Shown here piece by piece: positions 25,653-33,992 of a stretch of 64,000 nt of DNA. How positions within the stretch are numbered: the first letter of the stretch is position 1; each line of letters starts with the position of its first letter. The position numbers and the translations under genes are program-made. The notes under the pieces are model-generated. The model ran no database searches and was not told the origin of the DNA. It saw only the letters and a program-made list of their open reading frames with translations. The stretch covers positions 2,852,001-2,916,000 of the forward strand of contig JAWKZN010000001.1 in assembly GCA_041395945.1 (NCBI GenBank), written 5' to 3'. The DNA comes from Pseudomonadales bacterium. GTDB lineage: Bacteria; Pseudomonadota; Gammaproteobacteria; Pseudomonadales; Azotimanducaceae.

Positions 25653-26507
25653 TCAGACCGACAGTCGCAGGGCCCGCACCACATTATCGCGTACCAGCTT
25701 TCGATAGATTTCGTCGGAAACACCGAGTGCCTCCAGCTCGGTCAGGGTGCGATCGAATCCCAGCAGCGGATAATCGGTAGCCCAGATCATCTTGTCCTGT
25801 CCCCAGCCTTTGGCAAAATCGACCAGCGACGCAGGCCACTGGCGTGGTCCTCGCGCTGAAGTCTCCAGATAGACATTGGGGTGTTTCCACGCCAGGATCA
25901 TCATCTCCTCGTGCCAGGGCTGACCCACATGGCAGCCCAGGATGACCAGATCGGGAAATGCCAGTGCCACTTCGTCAAGATAGATGGGCCGGCCACACTC
26001 GGAGGGCAGCAGCGGTCCGGTATGCCCTACCTGAAGTGCAACGGCAACTCCGAGCTCCACGCATTTCATATAGACAGGCCAGTAGTGTTTATCGTTTGGC
26101 GGCAGCCCCGTCATGCCGTCCCCGTTCATGTAGGGTTCGAGCCGAATACAGACCATGCCCAGTTCTTTGACGAGATACTCCACCTCCCTGGCGACTGCCA
26201 TGGGCTTCTGCATGACGTTCACAGCACCTGCGCCAATGAAGCGTTCCGGAAAACGGCTGACATAGTCGGCCACTTCCTCATTGGTGAGCACCCATTCGCC
26301 CATGTAGTGAAATGACGACAGGATCAGACGATCGACACCAGCACTGTCCATCTCATCAATCAGCGCTTCTATGGACTGACCTTCCAGCATGACCGCCGGT
26401 GAACGGTATTTCCGGAAAATGTGTTTGAACTCATCCGGCCAGCGCTGAGCTCCTTCCGGGGTGATGTGAGTAGCCCAGGCATCGATGGCAATTCGGGGTC
26501 GGGTCAT
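25653..26507 (-). CDS. Amidohydrolase-family TIM-barrel protein (PF04909 type)
   Basis: A 284-residue protein of the amidohydrolase_2 group (ACMSD-like decarboxylases and hydrolases). Visible barrel strands are VDRLILSSFHYMGEW, FIGAGAVNVM, MVCIRLEPYM, VALQVGHTG, VILGCHVGQPWHEEM, NVYLETSARG and the C-terminal MIWATDYPLLGFDRTL. The usual HxH on strand 1 is only D-A-W-A-T-H here, so metal binding may be altered. The His in LGCHVGQPW and Asp in ATDYP are kept. The ATG at 26507 follows a clear AGGAG. It lies inside the acyl-CoA operon and could hydrolyse or decarboxylate a ring-derived intermediate. Confidence 0.8.
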   Translation of the reverse strand: MTRPRIAIDAWATHITPEGAQRWPDEFKHIFRKYRSPAVMLEGQSIEALIDEMDSAGVDRLILSSFHYMGEWVLTNEEVADYVSRFPERFIGAGAVNVMQKPMAVAREVEYLVKELGMVCIRLEPYMNGDGMTGLPPNDKHYWPVYMKCVELGVAVALQVGHTGPLLPSECGRPIYLDEVALAFPDLVILGCHVGQPWHEEMMILAWKHPNVYLETSARGPRQWPASLVDFAKGWGQDKMIWATDYPLLGFDRTLTELEALGVSDEIYRKLVRDNVVRALRLSV

Positions 26508-26535
26508 GTTGTACTCCTGTCCTGTAGTTAGCTGT

Positions 26536-27327
26536 TCAACGGCCGTGGAAAACGGGTGTGCGTTTCTCGACGAAGGCCCGGATACCTTCCCGGGCGTCGT
26601 CGCTCTGCCGCAGGGGTTCGGCATGAAACTGTTCGAGGCGCAGCGCCTCACCAAGCGTCAGCGACAGCCCCTGATACACCGCATCCCGTGCGGCTCGAAC
26701 GGCCAGCGGGCCGTTCGCCGCAATCTGCTGCGCAATCCGCAGAGCTGTCGCAAGCAGCTGGTCAGCCGCGACGACGTGATTGACCAGTCCCCAGCGATGC
26801 GCCGCTCCGGCGTCAATGGGCGCTCCAGTCAGGATCATCTCCAGAGCGATGCCCGTCGGCAGCAGCCGCGGCAGCCGTTGCGTGCCTCCGGCACCGGGCA
26901 GAATGCCGCGAGTGACTTCCGGCAGCCCAAAGACGGCATGCGCCGCAGCGATGCGGATGTCACAGGCAAGTGCGAGTTCCAGACCACCGGCAAGACAGGT
27001 GCCATTGATCGCAGCAATCACCGGCTTGCGGGGATCAAAATTTCGAGTCAACGCACCCAGGCCGGGTGAACGTTCGCCCAGCTCCCGTCGTTCGCTGGCC
27101 GTCATCGACTGGTAGTAGCTGCCCAGTTCCTTGAGATCCGCACCCGCGCAGAACGACACATCGCCGGCACCCGTGAGCACCGCTACGCGAGCTGCCTCGT
27201 TGTCCCTGAACTGCTCCCAGACCTGCTGAAGCGTTGTGCGCATTTCGGCATTCAGCGCATTGCGTTGCTCGGCCCGGTCCAGGGTGACAATCAGCACCTG
27301 ATCGCGCAGTTCGGTGCGCACGCTCAT
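26536..27327 (-). CDS. Enoyl-CoA hydratase
   Basis: A 263-residue crotonase with VAVLTGAGDVSFCAGADLKE, INGTCLAGGLELALACDIRI and AVFGLPEVTRGILPGAGGTQ. The Glu of LPEV is the first catalytic glutamate of enoyl-CoA hydratase, so this copy is likely an authentic syn-hydratase, unlike the other crotonase of the operon. The ATG overlaps the upstream acyl-CoA dehydrogenase stop codon (ATGA). Function: hydration of a 2-enoyl-CoA to the 3-hydroxyacyl-CoA. Confidence 0.92.
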   Translation of the reverse strand: MSVRTELRDQVLIVTLDRAEQRNALNAEMRTTLQQVWEQFRDNEAARVAVLTGAGDVSFCAGADLKELGSYYQSMTASERRELGERSPGLGALTRNFDPRKPVIAAINGTCLAGGLELALACDIRIAAAHAVFGLPEVTRGILPGAGGTQRLPRLLPTGIALEMILTGAPIDAGAAHRWGLVNHVVAADQLLATALRIAQQIAANGPLAVRAARDAVYQGLSLTLGEALRLEQFHAEPLRQSDDAREGIRAFVEKRTPVFHGR

Positions 27328-28475
27328 CGGCTTTCAGCCACCAGATGCTCCGCCCGGGCGATGATGTTGCGCATCGTTTCGCTGGTTCCCGCACCGATCG
27401 TGAGCGCCAGAGAATCACGGTAAAGACGACCGATCAGACACTCTTCCATGTGGCTCAGCCCCCCCTGAATCTGGGCGCACTCACGTGCCGTATCGAGAGC
27501 CATCTCGGTGGAAAACAGTTTTGCCATCGAAATCAGCGAGTTTGCCGGTTCACCTTTGACGTACGCATCGATGGCGCTGTAAGTCAGCGCCTGGGCGGCT
27601 TCCAGACTGGTCAGCACATCCGCCAAACGATGCTGCCAAACCTGAAAACCGAGCAGCGCCTGTTGAAAAACCCTGCGGTCGTGACCCCACTTCCGCGCTT
27701 CTTCAAACAACAGACGCGCCTGGCAACAGGCCATGACGGACAGCACCAGGCGCTCGCCCTCGAAGCCCGCCATGATCAGAGGGAAGCCACCGTTTTCTTC
27801 ACCAACGAGGTTCTCTGCCGGAACCCGGACGTCGTCAAAAAACAGCTCTGCCGTGTCCGAGGCGTGCGTGCCGATCTTCTGCAGACGGCGCCGGGTCAGA
27901 CCCGGGCTGTCGGCCGGTACCACTATGAGCGAGATACCGCGGTGTCCAGGCCCGCCTGTGCGAACGGCTGTGGTGATGTAGTCAGCAATCGTGCCGTTAC
28001 TTATGTAGAGCTTCGAGCCATTGATGACATAGTCCTCACCATCGCGAACTGCACGTGTAGCAAGTGCAGCTACATCACTGCCTGCACCCGGTTCGGACAC
28101 GCCGAGCGCGCCGATCAGCTTGCCTGCAGCAGCTGCGCGCACATATCTGTCCTTCAGCGCACGGGAACCGCCACGATCGATCACCTTGGTGGCGAATTCC
28201 GCATGCGCCATGACCGCCACCGGCACACCGATCGACCCGCATCTCATCAGTTCTTCGAGCAACACGGTGGTGAACCAGAAGTCCTGACCACCACCACCGA
28301 ACTCCGGCGACAGCCGCACACCGAGATAGCCGAGTTCGGCCAGGCGGGTGAACAGCGCCCGCGGCACCTCACCGTCACGTTCCCATTGCTGGACATTCGG
28401 TTTGATCTCCCGCTCCACCAGATCCGCCACCGCACGGCGCAGCAGTTCGTGCTCTTCGGTCAGGGGTAAGTTCAT
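27324..28475 (-). CDS. Acyl-CoA dehydrogenase
   Basis: A 383-residue acyl-CoA dehydrogenase with LAELGYLGVRLSPEFGGGGQ, LGVSEPGAGSDVAALATRAV, YVINGSKLYISNG and the C-terminal QIQGGLSHMEECLIGRLYRD. At the C-terminal catalytic position the sequence is GAGTSE, with Ala where medium-chain enzymes have Glu; some subfamilies place the base elsewhere. It is the first gene of the leftward operon. The ATG at 28475 is used; a longer frame to 28502 adds nine residues. It may form a functional pair with the dehydrogenase at 23671. Confidence 0.92.
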   Translation of the reverse strand: MNLPLTEEHELLRRAVADLVEREIKPNVQQWERDGEVPRALFTRLAELGYLGVRLSPEFGGGGQDFWFTTVLLEELMRCGSIGVPVAVMAHAEFATKVIDRGGSRALKDRYVRAAAAGKLIGALGVSEPGAGSDVAALATRAVRDGEDYVINGSKLYISNGTIADYITTAVRTGGPGHRGISLIVVPADSPGLTRRRLQKIGTHASDTAELFFDDVRVPAENLVGEENGGFPLIMAGFEGERLVLSVMACCQARLLFEEARKWGHDRRVFQQALLGFQVWQHRLADVLTSLEAAQALTYSAIDAYVKGEPANSLISMAKLFSTEMALDTARECAQIQGGLSHMEECLIGRLYRDSLALTIGAGTSETMRNIIARAEHLVAESR

Positions 28476-28531
28476 GACAGGCCTCGATGTCGGGTTCGGC
28501 AATCCGGCGGACGATAAATGAATACAATTTG

Positions 28532-28571
28532 GTAATCAAGTATTACTCAGTAATCGAATGATGTTTATACT
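28532..28571. promoter_or_regulatory. Palindromic operator over divergent promoter
   Basis: Between the two divergent acyl-CoA operons, ATTACT (28542-28547) and AGTAAT (28549-28554) form a perfect palindrome around one base, and a GTAAT at 28532 adds an overlapping half-site. A candidate rightward promoter has -35 at 28543-28548 and TATACT at 28566-28571 with 17-bp spacing, so a protein bound to the palindrome would block it. TetR at 23013 is the obvious candidate, by inference. Confidence 0.55.
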
Positions 28572-28649
28572 CTCTTCGCCGTGTCGAGGAACAGGAATGA
28601 GGCGACCAGGTCAGGACCAGACAAGCCCGAACGCAAACGGCTTTGAGGA

Positions 28650-29786
28650 ATGAAGCGGGAGGCCGTCATCGGCGGTATCGGTCACACCGCATTCGGCCGA
28701 CTGCCCGAGCGCAGCGCCTTCGATCTGGAAATTGAAGCCTGCCGCAGAGCGCTGGCCGACGCCGGCCTCGCTCCGGGTGACGTCGACGGCCTGATCACCG
28801 ATCCAGGCCCGGCTCAGGGCATTGTCGATGGCATTACTCCGCACTATCTGGCACTCGGTCAGTACCTCGGTCTGAATCCGGACTATGTCGGCTCGGATAT
28901 TCTCGGCGGCGCAAGCAGCGCGGCGATCATCCAGCGCGCCGTTCTCGCCGTCGAAGCGGGCCTGTGTTCGGTGTGTCTGTGCGTCTACGGCGATTCGGCA
29001 CTGTCCGCCCCGGGATCGTTCAACTACGGCCGCGGTGATGATGCGGTGTTCGGGCTATTCGGCGCCGTTGGCGTTCACGCCCTCGCCGCTCGCCGTCATA
29101 TGCACCGCTGGGGCACCAGACCCGAACACCTGGCGGCTGTGGCCATCGCCGCCCGTGCGCATGCAGCCCTCACCCCCCACGCTCAGAAGCGTACTCCCTT
29201 GACGCTTGCCGACTATCACGCCGCACCTGCAGTGGTGGAGCCATTGAAACTTCCCGACTGCTGCCTGGTGTCGGATGGTGCTGCCGCGGTTGTGGTGGTG
29301 TCGGCAGATCGGACTGCGGACCTGAAACAGGCACCTACGCGCATCCTCGGTCATGGTCAGGCCAGCAGTCTGTCGACCTGGTCATCGCCGGATCACTTCG
29401 AGCAATTGCCTGCTGCCCGTTGCGGACCGGCGACGTTCGCGCGCGCCGGGGTTACACCTGCCGATATCGACCTCGCCATGCTCTACGACTGCTTCACCAT
29501 CGTGGTGCTGATGCAGCTCGAAGACTATGGCTTCTGCGGCAGAGGAGAATCAGGCCCGTTCGTTGCGGAGGGGCGGATCGGACCCGGTGGCTGTCTACCG
29601 GTCAACACCAGTGGCGGCCTGCTGTCAGAGGGGTACGGCGGCGGCATGCTGCACGTGATAGAAGCCGTCCGCCAGCTGCGTGGCAGCGCCGGAGATCGGC
29701 AACTCAACGACCCCGAACTCGCTCTGGTGAGCGGCCACGGCCTGGGTATGAACACCCATGCGACCCTCATTCTCGCGCGCCAGTAG
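28650..29786 (+). CDS. Thiolase-like lipid-transfer (Ltp) family protein, probable aldolase subunit
   Basis: A 378-residue protein of the SCP2-thiolase/Ltp group. The nucleophilic cysteine of true thiolases is missing: the region reads DILGGASSAAIIQRAVLAVE. Other segments, CFTIVVLMQLEDYGFC, PVNTSGGLLSEGYGGGMLH and the terminal VSGHGLGMNTHATLIL, match Ltp proteins. In actinobacterial steroid side-chain degradation Ltp2 pairs with a DUF35 protein to form a retro-aldolase; the next gene is a DUF35 protein, so the same role is likely. The ATG follows GAGGA closely. First gene of the rightward operon. Confidence 0.88.
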   Translation: MKREAVIGGIGHTAFGRLPERSAFDLEIEACRRALADAGLAPGDVDGLITDPGPAQGIVDGITPHYLALGQYLGLNPDYVGSDILGGASSAAIIQRAVLAVEAGLCSVCLCVYGDSALSAPGSFNYGRGDDAVFGLFGAVGVHALAARRHMHRWGTRPEHLAAVAIAARAHAALTPHAQKRTPLTLADYHAAPAVVEPLKLPDCCLVSDGAAAVVVVSADRTADLKQAPTRILGHGQASSLSTWSSPDHFEQLPAARCGPATFARAGVTPADIDLAMLYDCFTIVVLMQLEDYGFCGRGESGPFVAEGRIGPGGCLPVNTSGGLLSEGYGGGMLHVIEAVRQLRGSAGDRQLNDPELALVSGHGLGMNTHATLILARQ

Positions 29787-29796
29787 CGGTGATTTC

Positions 29797-30222
29797 GTGA
29801 GCCAGTCTTTCCCACCGACGCATCCGCTGCCTGCGACGAACGGTTTTACACAACCCTTCTGGGAGGCCTGTCAGCAGCGTCGGCTGACTTTCAGTACATG
29901 CAGGCAGTGTGGACACCGATTCCTGCCCGGCGCGCCCGTCTGCCCGCAATGCTGGTCTGGAGAAATCGCTGCCAGTACGGCATCAGGCACAGGGCAGGTG
30001 TTCAGCTTCGCCATCTACCGGCGTACCTACCATCCAGCCATTCCGGCACCCTACATCATCGCTCTGATCGAACTGGACGAAGGTCCGCGCCTCGTTTCCA
30101 ACATAGAGGATTGCCCGTTTGATCAGGTCGCCGTCGGCCTGCGGGTGCAGGTCCGTTTCGACTCGGTTCAGGGCTTTCTGCTACCCCGCTTTGTCCCCCT
30201 GGGAAGGAGATCATCCGTATGA
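29797..30222 (+). CDS. DUF35 / OB-fold Zn-ribbon protein, partner of Ltp thiolase
   Basis: A 141-residue protein with a rubredoxin-like zinc ribbon CRQCGHRFLPGAPVCPQC (C-x2-C-x11-C-x2-C) followed by an OB-fold (GTGQVFSFAIYRRTYHP, APYIIALIELDEGPRLVSN). This is the DUF35 architecture that associates with non-catalytic thiolases to make aldolases or CoA-binding subunits. The GTG at 29797 begins 10 bp after the Ltp stop codon; a frame opening at 29758 would overlap that gene. Its stop overlaps the next start (ATGA). Confidence 0.88.
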   Translation: MSQSFPPTHPLPATNGFTQPFWEACQQRRLTFSTCRQCGHRFLPGAPVCPQCWSGEIAASTASGTGQVFSFAIYRRTYHPAIPAPYIIALIELDEGPRLVSNIEDCPFDQVAVGLRVQVRFDSVQGFLLPRFVPLGRRSSV

Positions 30223-31067
30223 AGGACCTCGAACAGACCCGGAGCACACCCCGGCGGCGGATCGGCGACTACGTTGCCTCGGGCGACTGGCACGACTACT
30301 GGACTACCCGGATAAGCAGTGCAGAAAACGGCCATATCAACGTGCGGGGTTATCCGGTCGAGGAGCTGATCCGCGGTACGACCTACACCGAAGCTGCCTT
30401 CCTGATCCTCACCGGTGAACTGCCCGACCCGCGCGAAGGCGCTCTGTTCGATCTGGTCCTGCGCAGCGCCATGGATCAGCAGTTCATCAGCGCTGCGGCG
30501 GGCGCGGCAAGATTCACTGCCTCGGCGTTCCCGGAATCGGCGATACCTGCGCTTGCCAGCGGCATCCTGGCAACAGGATCTGTCACCGGCTCGCCCCAGC
30601 AGCCTGCTGAAATGCTGATGGAGACGGTCTCCTGGGGACTCCCTGCGAGCCAGGCGAGTGAGCGCGCGCTGGATCTGTGGCTTGCGCGTCAGGGCAGTGT
30701 CCCCGGACTTGGACATCCTCTGCACAAACAGGCGGAACCTCGCGCTGTCACGGTCCGTTCACTCGCCCGGGATCTCGACGGCTGGGGCAAACACGGACTC
30801 CAGCTGGATGCCATAGAGTCCGCTCTCGAAATCCGCAAAGGCCGGCGCATTCCCATCAACCTGGCCGGAGCAATCGGTGCGGTGCTGGCCGATCTCGGAT
30901 TTGATCCTCTGGTGATCGGCGGACTCGGCGCGCTCACCTATGGCATGGCGCTGCTTGCGCACATCACCGAAGAGATCCGGGAAGGCGTGCCGCTGCGCAT
31001 CATCCCCGAAGCACTCGGCGCTCACTACTCGGGTCCAGCCGAGCGACATCTTGGAGACGGATCGTGA
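30219..31067 (+). CDS. Citrate synthase / citryl-CoA lyase family protein, altered active site
   Basis: A 282-residue protein of the citrate synthase fold. GYPVEELIRGTTYTEAAFLI and LTGELPDPREGALFDLVL match the N-terminal helices, and VPGLGHPLHK (residues 161-170) keeps the conserved GxGHP loop. The first catalytic His (usually in LHGG) is replaced by TGSPQ near residue 124, and the catalytic Asp of NVD is replaced by Leu in PINLAGAI (residues 212-219). It may therefore catalyse a different C-C bond reaction or be non-catalytic. It is coupled by ATGA to DUF35 and by GTGA to the acyl-CoA ligase. Confidence 0.82.
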   Translation: MKDLEQTRSTPRRRIGDYVASGDWHDYWTTRISSAENGHINVRGYPVEELIRGTTYTEAAFLILTGELPDPREGALFDLVLRSAMDQQFISAAAGAARFTASAFPESAIPALASGILATGSVTGSPQQPAEMLMETVSWGLPASQASERALDLWLARQGSVPGLGHPLHKQAEPRAVTVRSLARDLDGWGKHGLQLDAIESALEIRKGRRIPINLAGAIGAVLADLGFDPLVIGGLGALTYGMALLAHITEEIREGVPLRIIPEALGAHYSGPAERHLGDGS

Positions 31068-32620
31068 TTCCACCCTACTCGCACTATCCCGCCCGGGCCG
31101 CCCGGCACTGGCCGGACCGGATTGCCGTGGTCGATGGGCAACGCAGCTGTACCTATGCAGAACTCGACGCACGCGCCACGGCGATGGCGATCACGCTGCA
31201 GCAGCAGGGCCTGAGAGTGGGCGATCGGGTTGCCGTGCTGCAACAGAACCGCCTCGAGTACGTGCTGGCGGTTATCGCAGTGGCCAGAGCAGGCGGGGTC
31301 CTGGTACCACTGCTCGGGGCACTCACGGCCACCGAACATCGGCACATCCTGCGCGATTGTACTGCGGCCTTCGGCATTGCGCTGTCACCCGAGCGTGCAC
31401 CGCATCTGCGCGATGTGGCGGATGGCACCCTGAGGCTGCTCGCCTTCGGAGCCGTTCCCGACATGGTGAATCTGAATCTCACCCAGCCTGGTGATGCCAT
31501 TGCGCTCGAACCGGTGGACCGGCCACCAGCTGAGCTTGCGCAGATCCTCTACACGTCCGGCACGACCGGACTGCCGAAGGGCGTAACCCACAGCTACGCC
31601 AGCGTGGCGGCTGCAATGAATTTCTGGGCCCAGACTTTCGATCTCGGAACCGACGACGCGCTGCTGGGGCAACTGCCGCTCAGTCACTTCGGTGGTCGTG
31701 CAATGGACAGCTGCTGGGTCGCCGGTGCGCGTCTGGTGATCCTGCATGAGGCGAAGCCGGCGCTCATCCTGCAAACCATCGCCGAACAGCGCATCACCAT
31801 GATGCTGGTCGTTCCGACTCTGCTGCGCATGTTGCTCGACGACTCCGCCGCGGCTTCCTGCAATCTCGACAGCCTGCGGGCCGTCGTCTATGCCGCCTCC
31901 CCCGCCGCGCCCGCACTGGTGCAACGGGCTGGTGAGCGGCTCGGATCGGTGCTCTATACCGGTTTCGGTCAGACCGAGGCCTATGGACTCAATACTCTGA
32001 TGGGACCCGCAGAACACGATCAGGCTTTGACCTCTGCCGGCAACCGCCTGTCCTCGGTCGGACGACAATGTCCCGCGGCCCAGGTTCGGCTATGCGATGA
32101 ATTCGGTACAGACGTACCACTGGGTGAGGTAGGCGAGATCTGGGTCTGTGCCCCCTGGACGACGCCGGGTTTCTGGCAGCGACCCGATCTCGACGCACAG
32201 CGCCTCCAGCGGGGCTGGCTGCGAACGGGCGATCTCGGCCGGATGGATGATCAGGGATACATCTACCTCGCCGATCGTCGCGAGGACATGATCATCTCCG
32301 GCGGCTTCAACATCTATCCCGCCGAGGTCGAGAACTGTCTGATGAACCATTCCGCAATCGCCGAATGCGGTGTGTTTTCGGTTCCCGATCCCAAATGGGG
32401 AGAAGCCGTGCATGCATCCGTGGTCCTCCGTACGGGGGCTTCGGCAACAGCGGACGAGATCATCGAATTTGCCCGTCAGTCACTCACCCGCTACAAGGTT
32501 CCCAAAGAGATACACATCGTCGATCTGTTACCGAAAACCGCGGTCGGTAAGATTCTGCGCCGCGAGTTGAGGGCTCCGTTCTGGGATAAATCGCAGAATG
32601 CCATTCATGGACCGGAATGA
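31064..32620 (+). CDS. AMP-forming acyl-CoA synthetase
   Basis: A 518-residue ANL-superfamily ligase. The P-loop signature is ILYTSGTTGLPKGVTHSYAS, the A5 motif YTGFGQTEAYG, A8 motif WLRTGDLGRMDDQGYIYLAD with RREDMIISGGFNIYPAEVEN, and the C-terminal lysine motif PKTAVGKILRREL. It adenylates a carboxylic acid and transfers it to CoA, providing the substrate for this gene cluster. The substrate is unknown. GTG start overlaps the preceding stop. Last gene of the rightward operon. Confidence 0.93.
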   Translation: MIPPYSHYPARAARHWPDRIAVVDGQRSCTYAELDARATAMAITLQQQGLRVGDRVAVLQQNRLEYVLAVIAVARAGGVLVPLLGALTATEHRHILRDCTAAFGIALSPERAPHLRDVADGTLRLLAFGAVPDMVNLNLTQPGDAIALEPVDRPPAELAQILYTSGTTGLPKGVTHSYASVAAAMNFWAQTFDLGTDDALLGQLPLSHFGGRAMDSCWVAGARLVILHEAKPALILQTIAEQRITMMLVVPTLLRMLLDDSAAASCNLDSLRAVVYAASPAAPALVQRAGERLGSVLYTGFGQTEAYGLNTLMGPAEHDQALTSAGNRLSSVGRQCPAAQVRLCDEFGTDVPLGEVGEIWVCAPWTTPGFWQRPDLDAQRLQRGWLRTGDLGRMDDQGYIYLADRREDMIISGGFNIYPAEVENCLMNHSAIAECGVFSVPDPKWGEAVHASVVLRTGASATADEIIEFARQSLTRYKVPKEIHIVDLLPKTAVGKILRRELRAPFWDKSQNAIHGPE

Positions 32621-32643
32621 GCGCGCCGACCGCCGTTACCTGA

Positions 32644-33285
32644 TCAATCCGAACTGTCCTGATCCAGCGCCCCGAATATGTCTCCCGAATCCTCCGGTGC
32701 GGGTATTTCGGTGATCCGCTCCGGCACATTGTCGTATTCGAGTCGCAGCGCCCGGCACATGGTGGCGTGCATGTCGTACATGCAGGTGATGTAGGTCAGC
32801 TCGAGGATTTCTTCGTCGCTGAGGTGCTCCTTGAGGGCGTCGAACAGATCGTCCGGAGTGCGGCCACCTTCGAGAACCAGACAATCGGTGTAGGCAAGCA
32901 CCATCCGCTCGATAGGGCTGAAGCAGTCCGCGATCTGCCAGTTGGGAATCGCCTCGATCTGTTCTTCTGAAAAACCCAGGTAGCGCATGGATTTGCAGTG
33001 CTGGGAAAACACGAACTGACTGCCGCGCGCATAGCCGGCCCGGGTCTGGCCCAGTTCCCGCAACTGTGGTTCCAGTGATCGTTTCGGACTGCGGTAGAGT
33101 CGAAACCCCGCAACGCTGTGCTCAAAACAGTCCGGCACCAGAGCGAATACCGTCCACCAGTCGCCCGGGGTTCCGGTGTCCGTACCTGGTTCCGCGACCG
33201 GGTCCCGGTCACCGAAAAGAAAACTGTACATGCGCTGGATCTCTTCCGGCGCTTCTTCCTTGCTGACCTGGCGTAGTCTGGGCAT
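32644..33285 (-). CDS. Carboxymuconolactone decarboxylase (AhpD-like) family protein
   Basis: A 213-residue all-helical protein. The segments LRELGQTRAGYARGSQFVFS, SMRYLGFSEEQIEAIPNW and MVLAYTDCLVLEGGRTPDDL, with LSDEEILELTYITCMYDMHA, match the CMD/AhpD fold. The redox CxxC of AhpD is not present (the site reads SQHCKSM), so a peroxidase-reductase role is unlikely. The ATG at 33285 follows AGGAG; the frame continues upstream without a stop to 33750, but that extension has no protein-like character. It is convergent to the acyl-CoA ligase. Confidence 0.82.
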   Translation of the reverse strand: MPRLRQVSKEEAPEEIQRMYSFLFGDRDPVAEPGTDTGTPGDWWTVFALVPDCFEHSVAGFRLYRSPKRSLEPQLRELGQTRAGYARGSQFVFSQHCKSMRYLGFSEEQIEAIPNWQIADCFSPIERMVLAYTDCLVLEGGRTPDDLFDALKEHLSDEEILELTYITCMYDMHATMCRALRLEYDNVPERITEIPAPEDSGDIFGALDQDSSD

Positions 33286-33539
33286 ATTTCGGCTCCTGAT
33301 GCAGGCGTGCACGAGTGCACACCTGCACTGGCGAATGCGCGCTCCGGGGAACGTGCGCTTCTGGGAGAACGCGCGCTGCGAAGCACTCCGTCCCGTTGAA
33401 CGCTCATTATGGTGCCCGCAGCAGCGGATGACTACGGAAAAGGGGAACTTGAGGACGCGCGCTGCGCTGGCTCCAGGCAATCCTGCCCGCGCCTGCGCGA
33501 ACTTCGTGCGGACTGCTCCGCTCGGTCCGCCAGGGTGAA

Positions 33540-33824
33540 TCAGTGGGCGATGGCGTGGGTGAAGCTCGGTGTGAGAGGACGGCCCATCGCATAGGAGTCG
33601 AGTACGAACTCGCGGATCACCGACAGTGAGCCGTCTCCTTTGCAACCGCGTTCCCGAAGCAGCTCCTTGAGCATGCCGGCTTCGATTTCCGCCTCGAACT
33701 GGGAGTCGTACGGGCCGACATCCACCCCCTCCCGGGTGTGGAAGAACCACTTGCCATCGCTTAAGAAGACACGTTCAGAACGAAACCATGTCTTGCGTTT
33801 TTCATTCTCGCGTACTGCATGCAT
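33540..33824 (-). CDS. DUF6316-like small protein
   Basis: A 94-residue protein (MHAVRENEKRKTWFRSERVF...). The stretch WFFHTREGVDVGPYDSQFEA is a recognisable small domain found in gammaproteobacterial proteins of unknown function; I associate it with DUF6316. A charged N-terminus and an aromatic beta-like core suggest a compact cytoplasmic protein. It is followed by a 254-bp spacer and then the CMD-family gene; no operon is certain. Confidence 0.7.
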   Translation of the reverse strand: MHAVRENEKRKTWFRSERVFLSDGKWFFHTREGVDVGPYDSQFEAEIEAGMLKELLRERGCKGDGSLSVIREFVLDSYAMGRPLTPSFTHAIAH

Positions 33825-33992
33825 AGTGCTTGGCTCGCATTCGAATCAGGACGGAGTGTCAGGTCTGGCCTGCGCAGAGTCTGTAGTCCAGATGTGAAGG
33901 ATTCCACACTTTTTTTCGACGACTTGTAGGCCTAACTCTTTGTAAAACAATGTTTTTTTCATGTTCTGACTAACAAGGCAACCGCTGTACCC

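Noticed and set aside
33286..33750. N-terminal extension of the CMD-family frame
   Set aside because: No protein-like sequence; ATG 33285 has a good AGGAG site and the extension overlaps the DUF6316-like gene. The gap 33286-33539 holds only short GCGCGCTGCG repeats.
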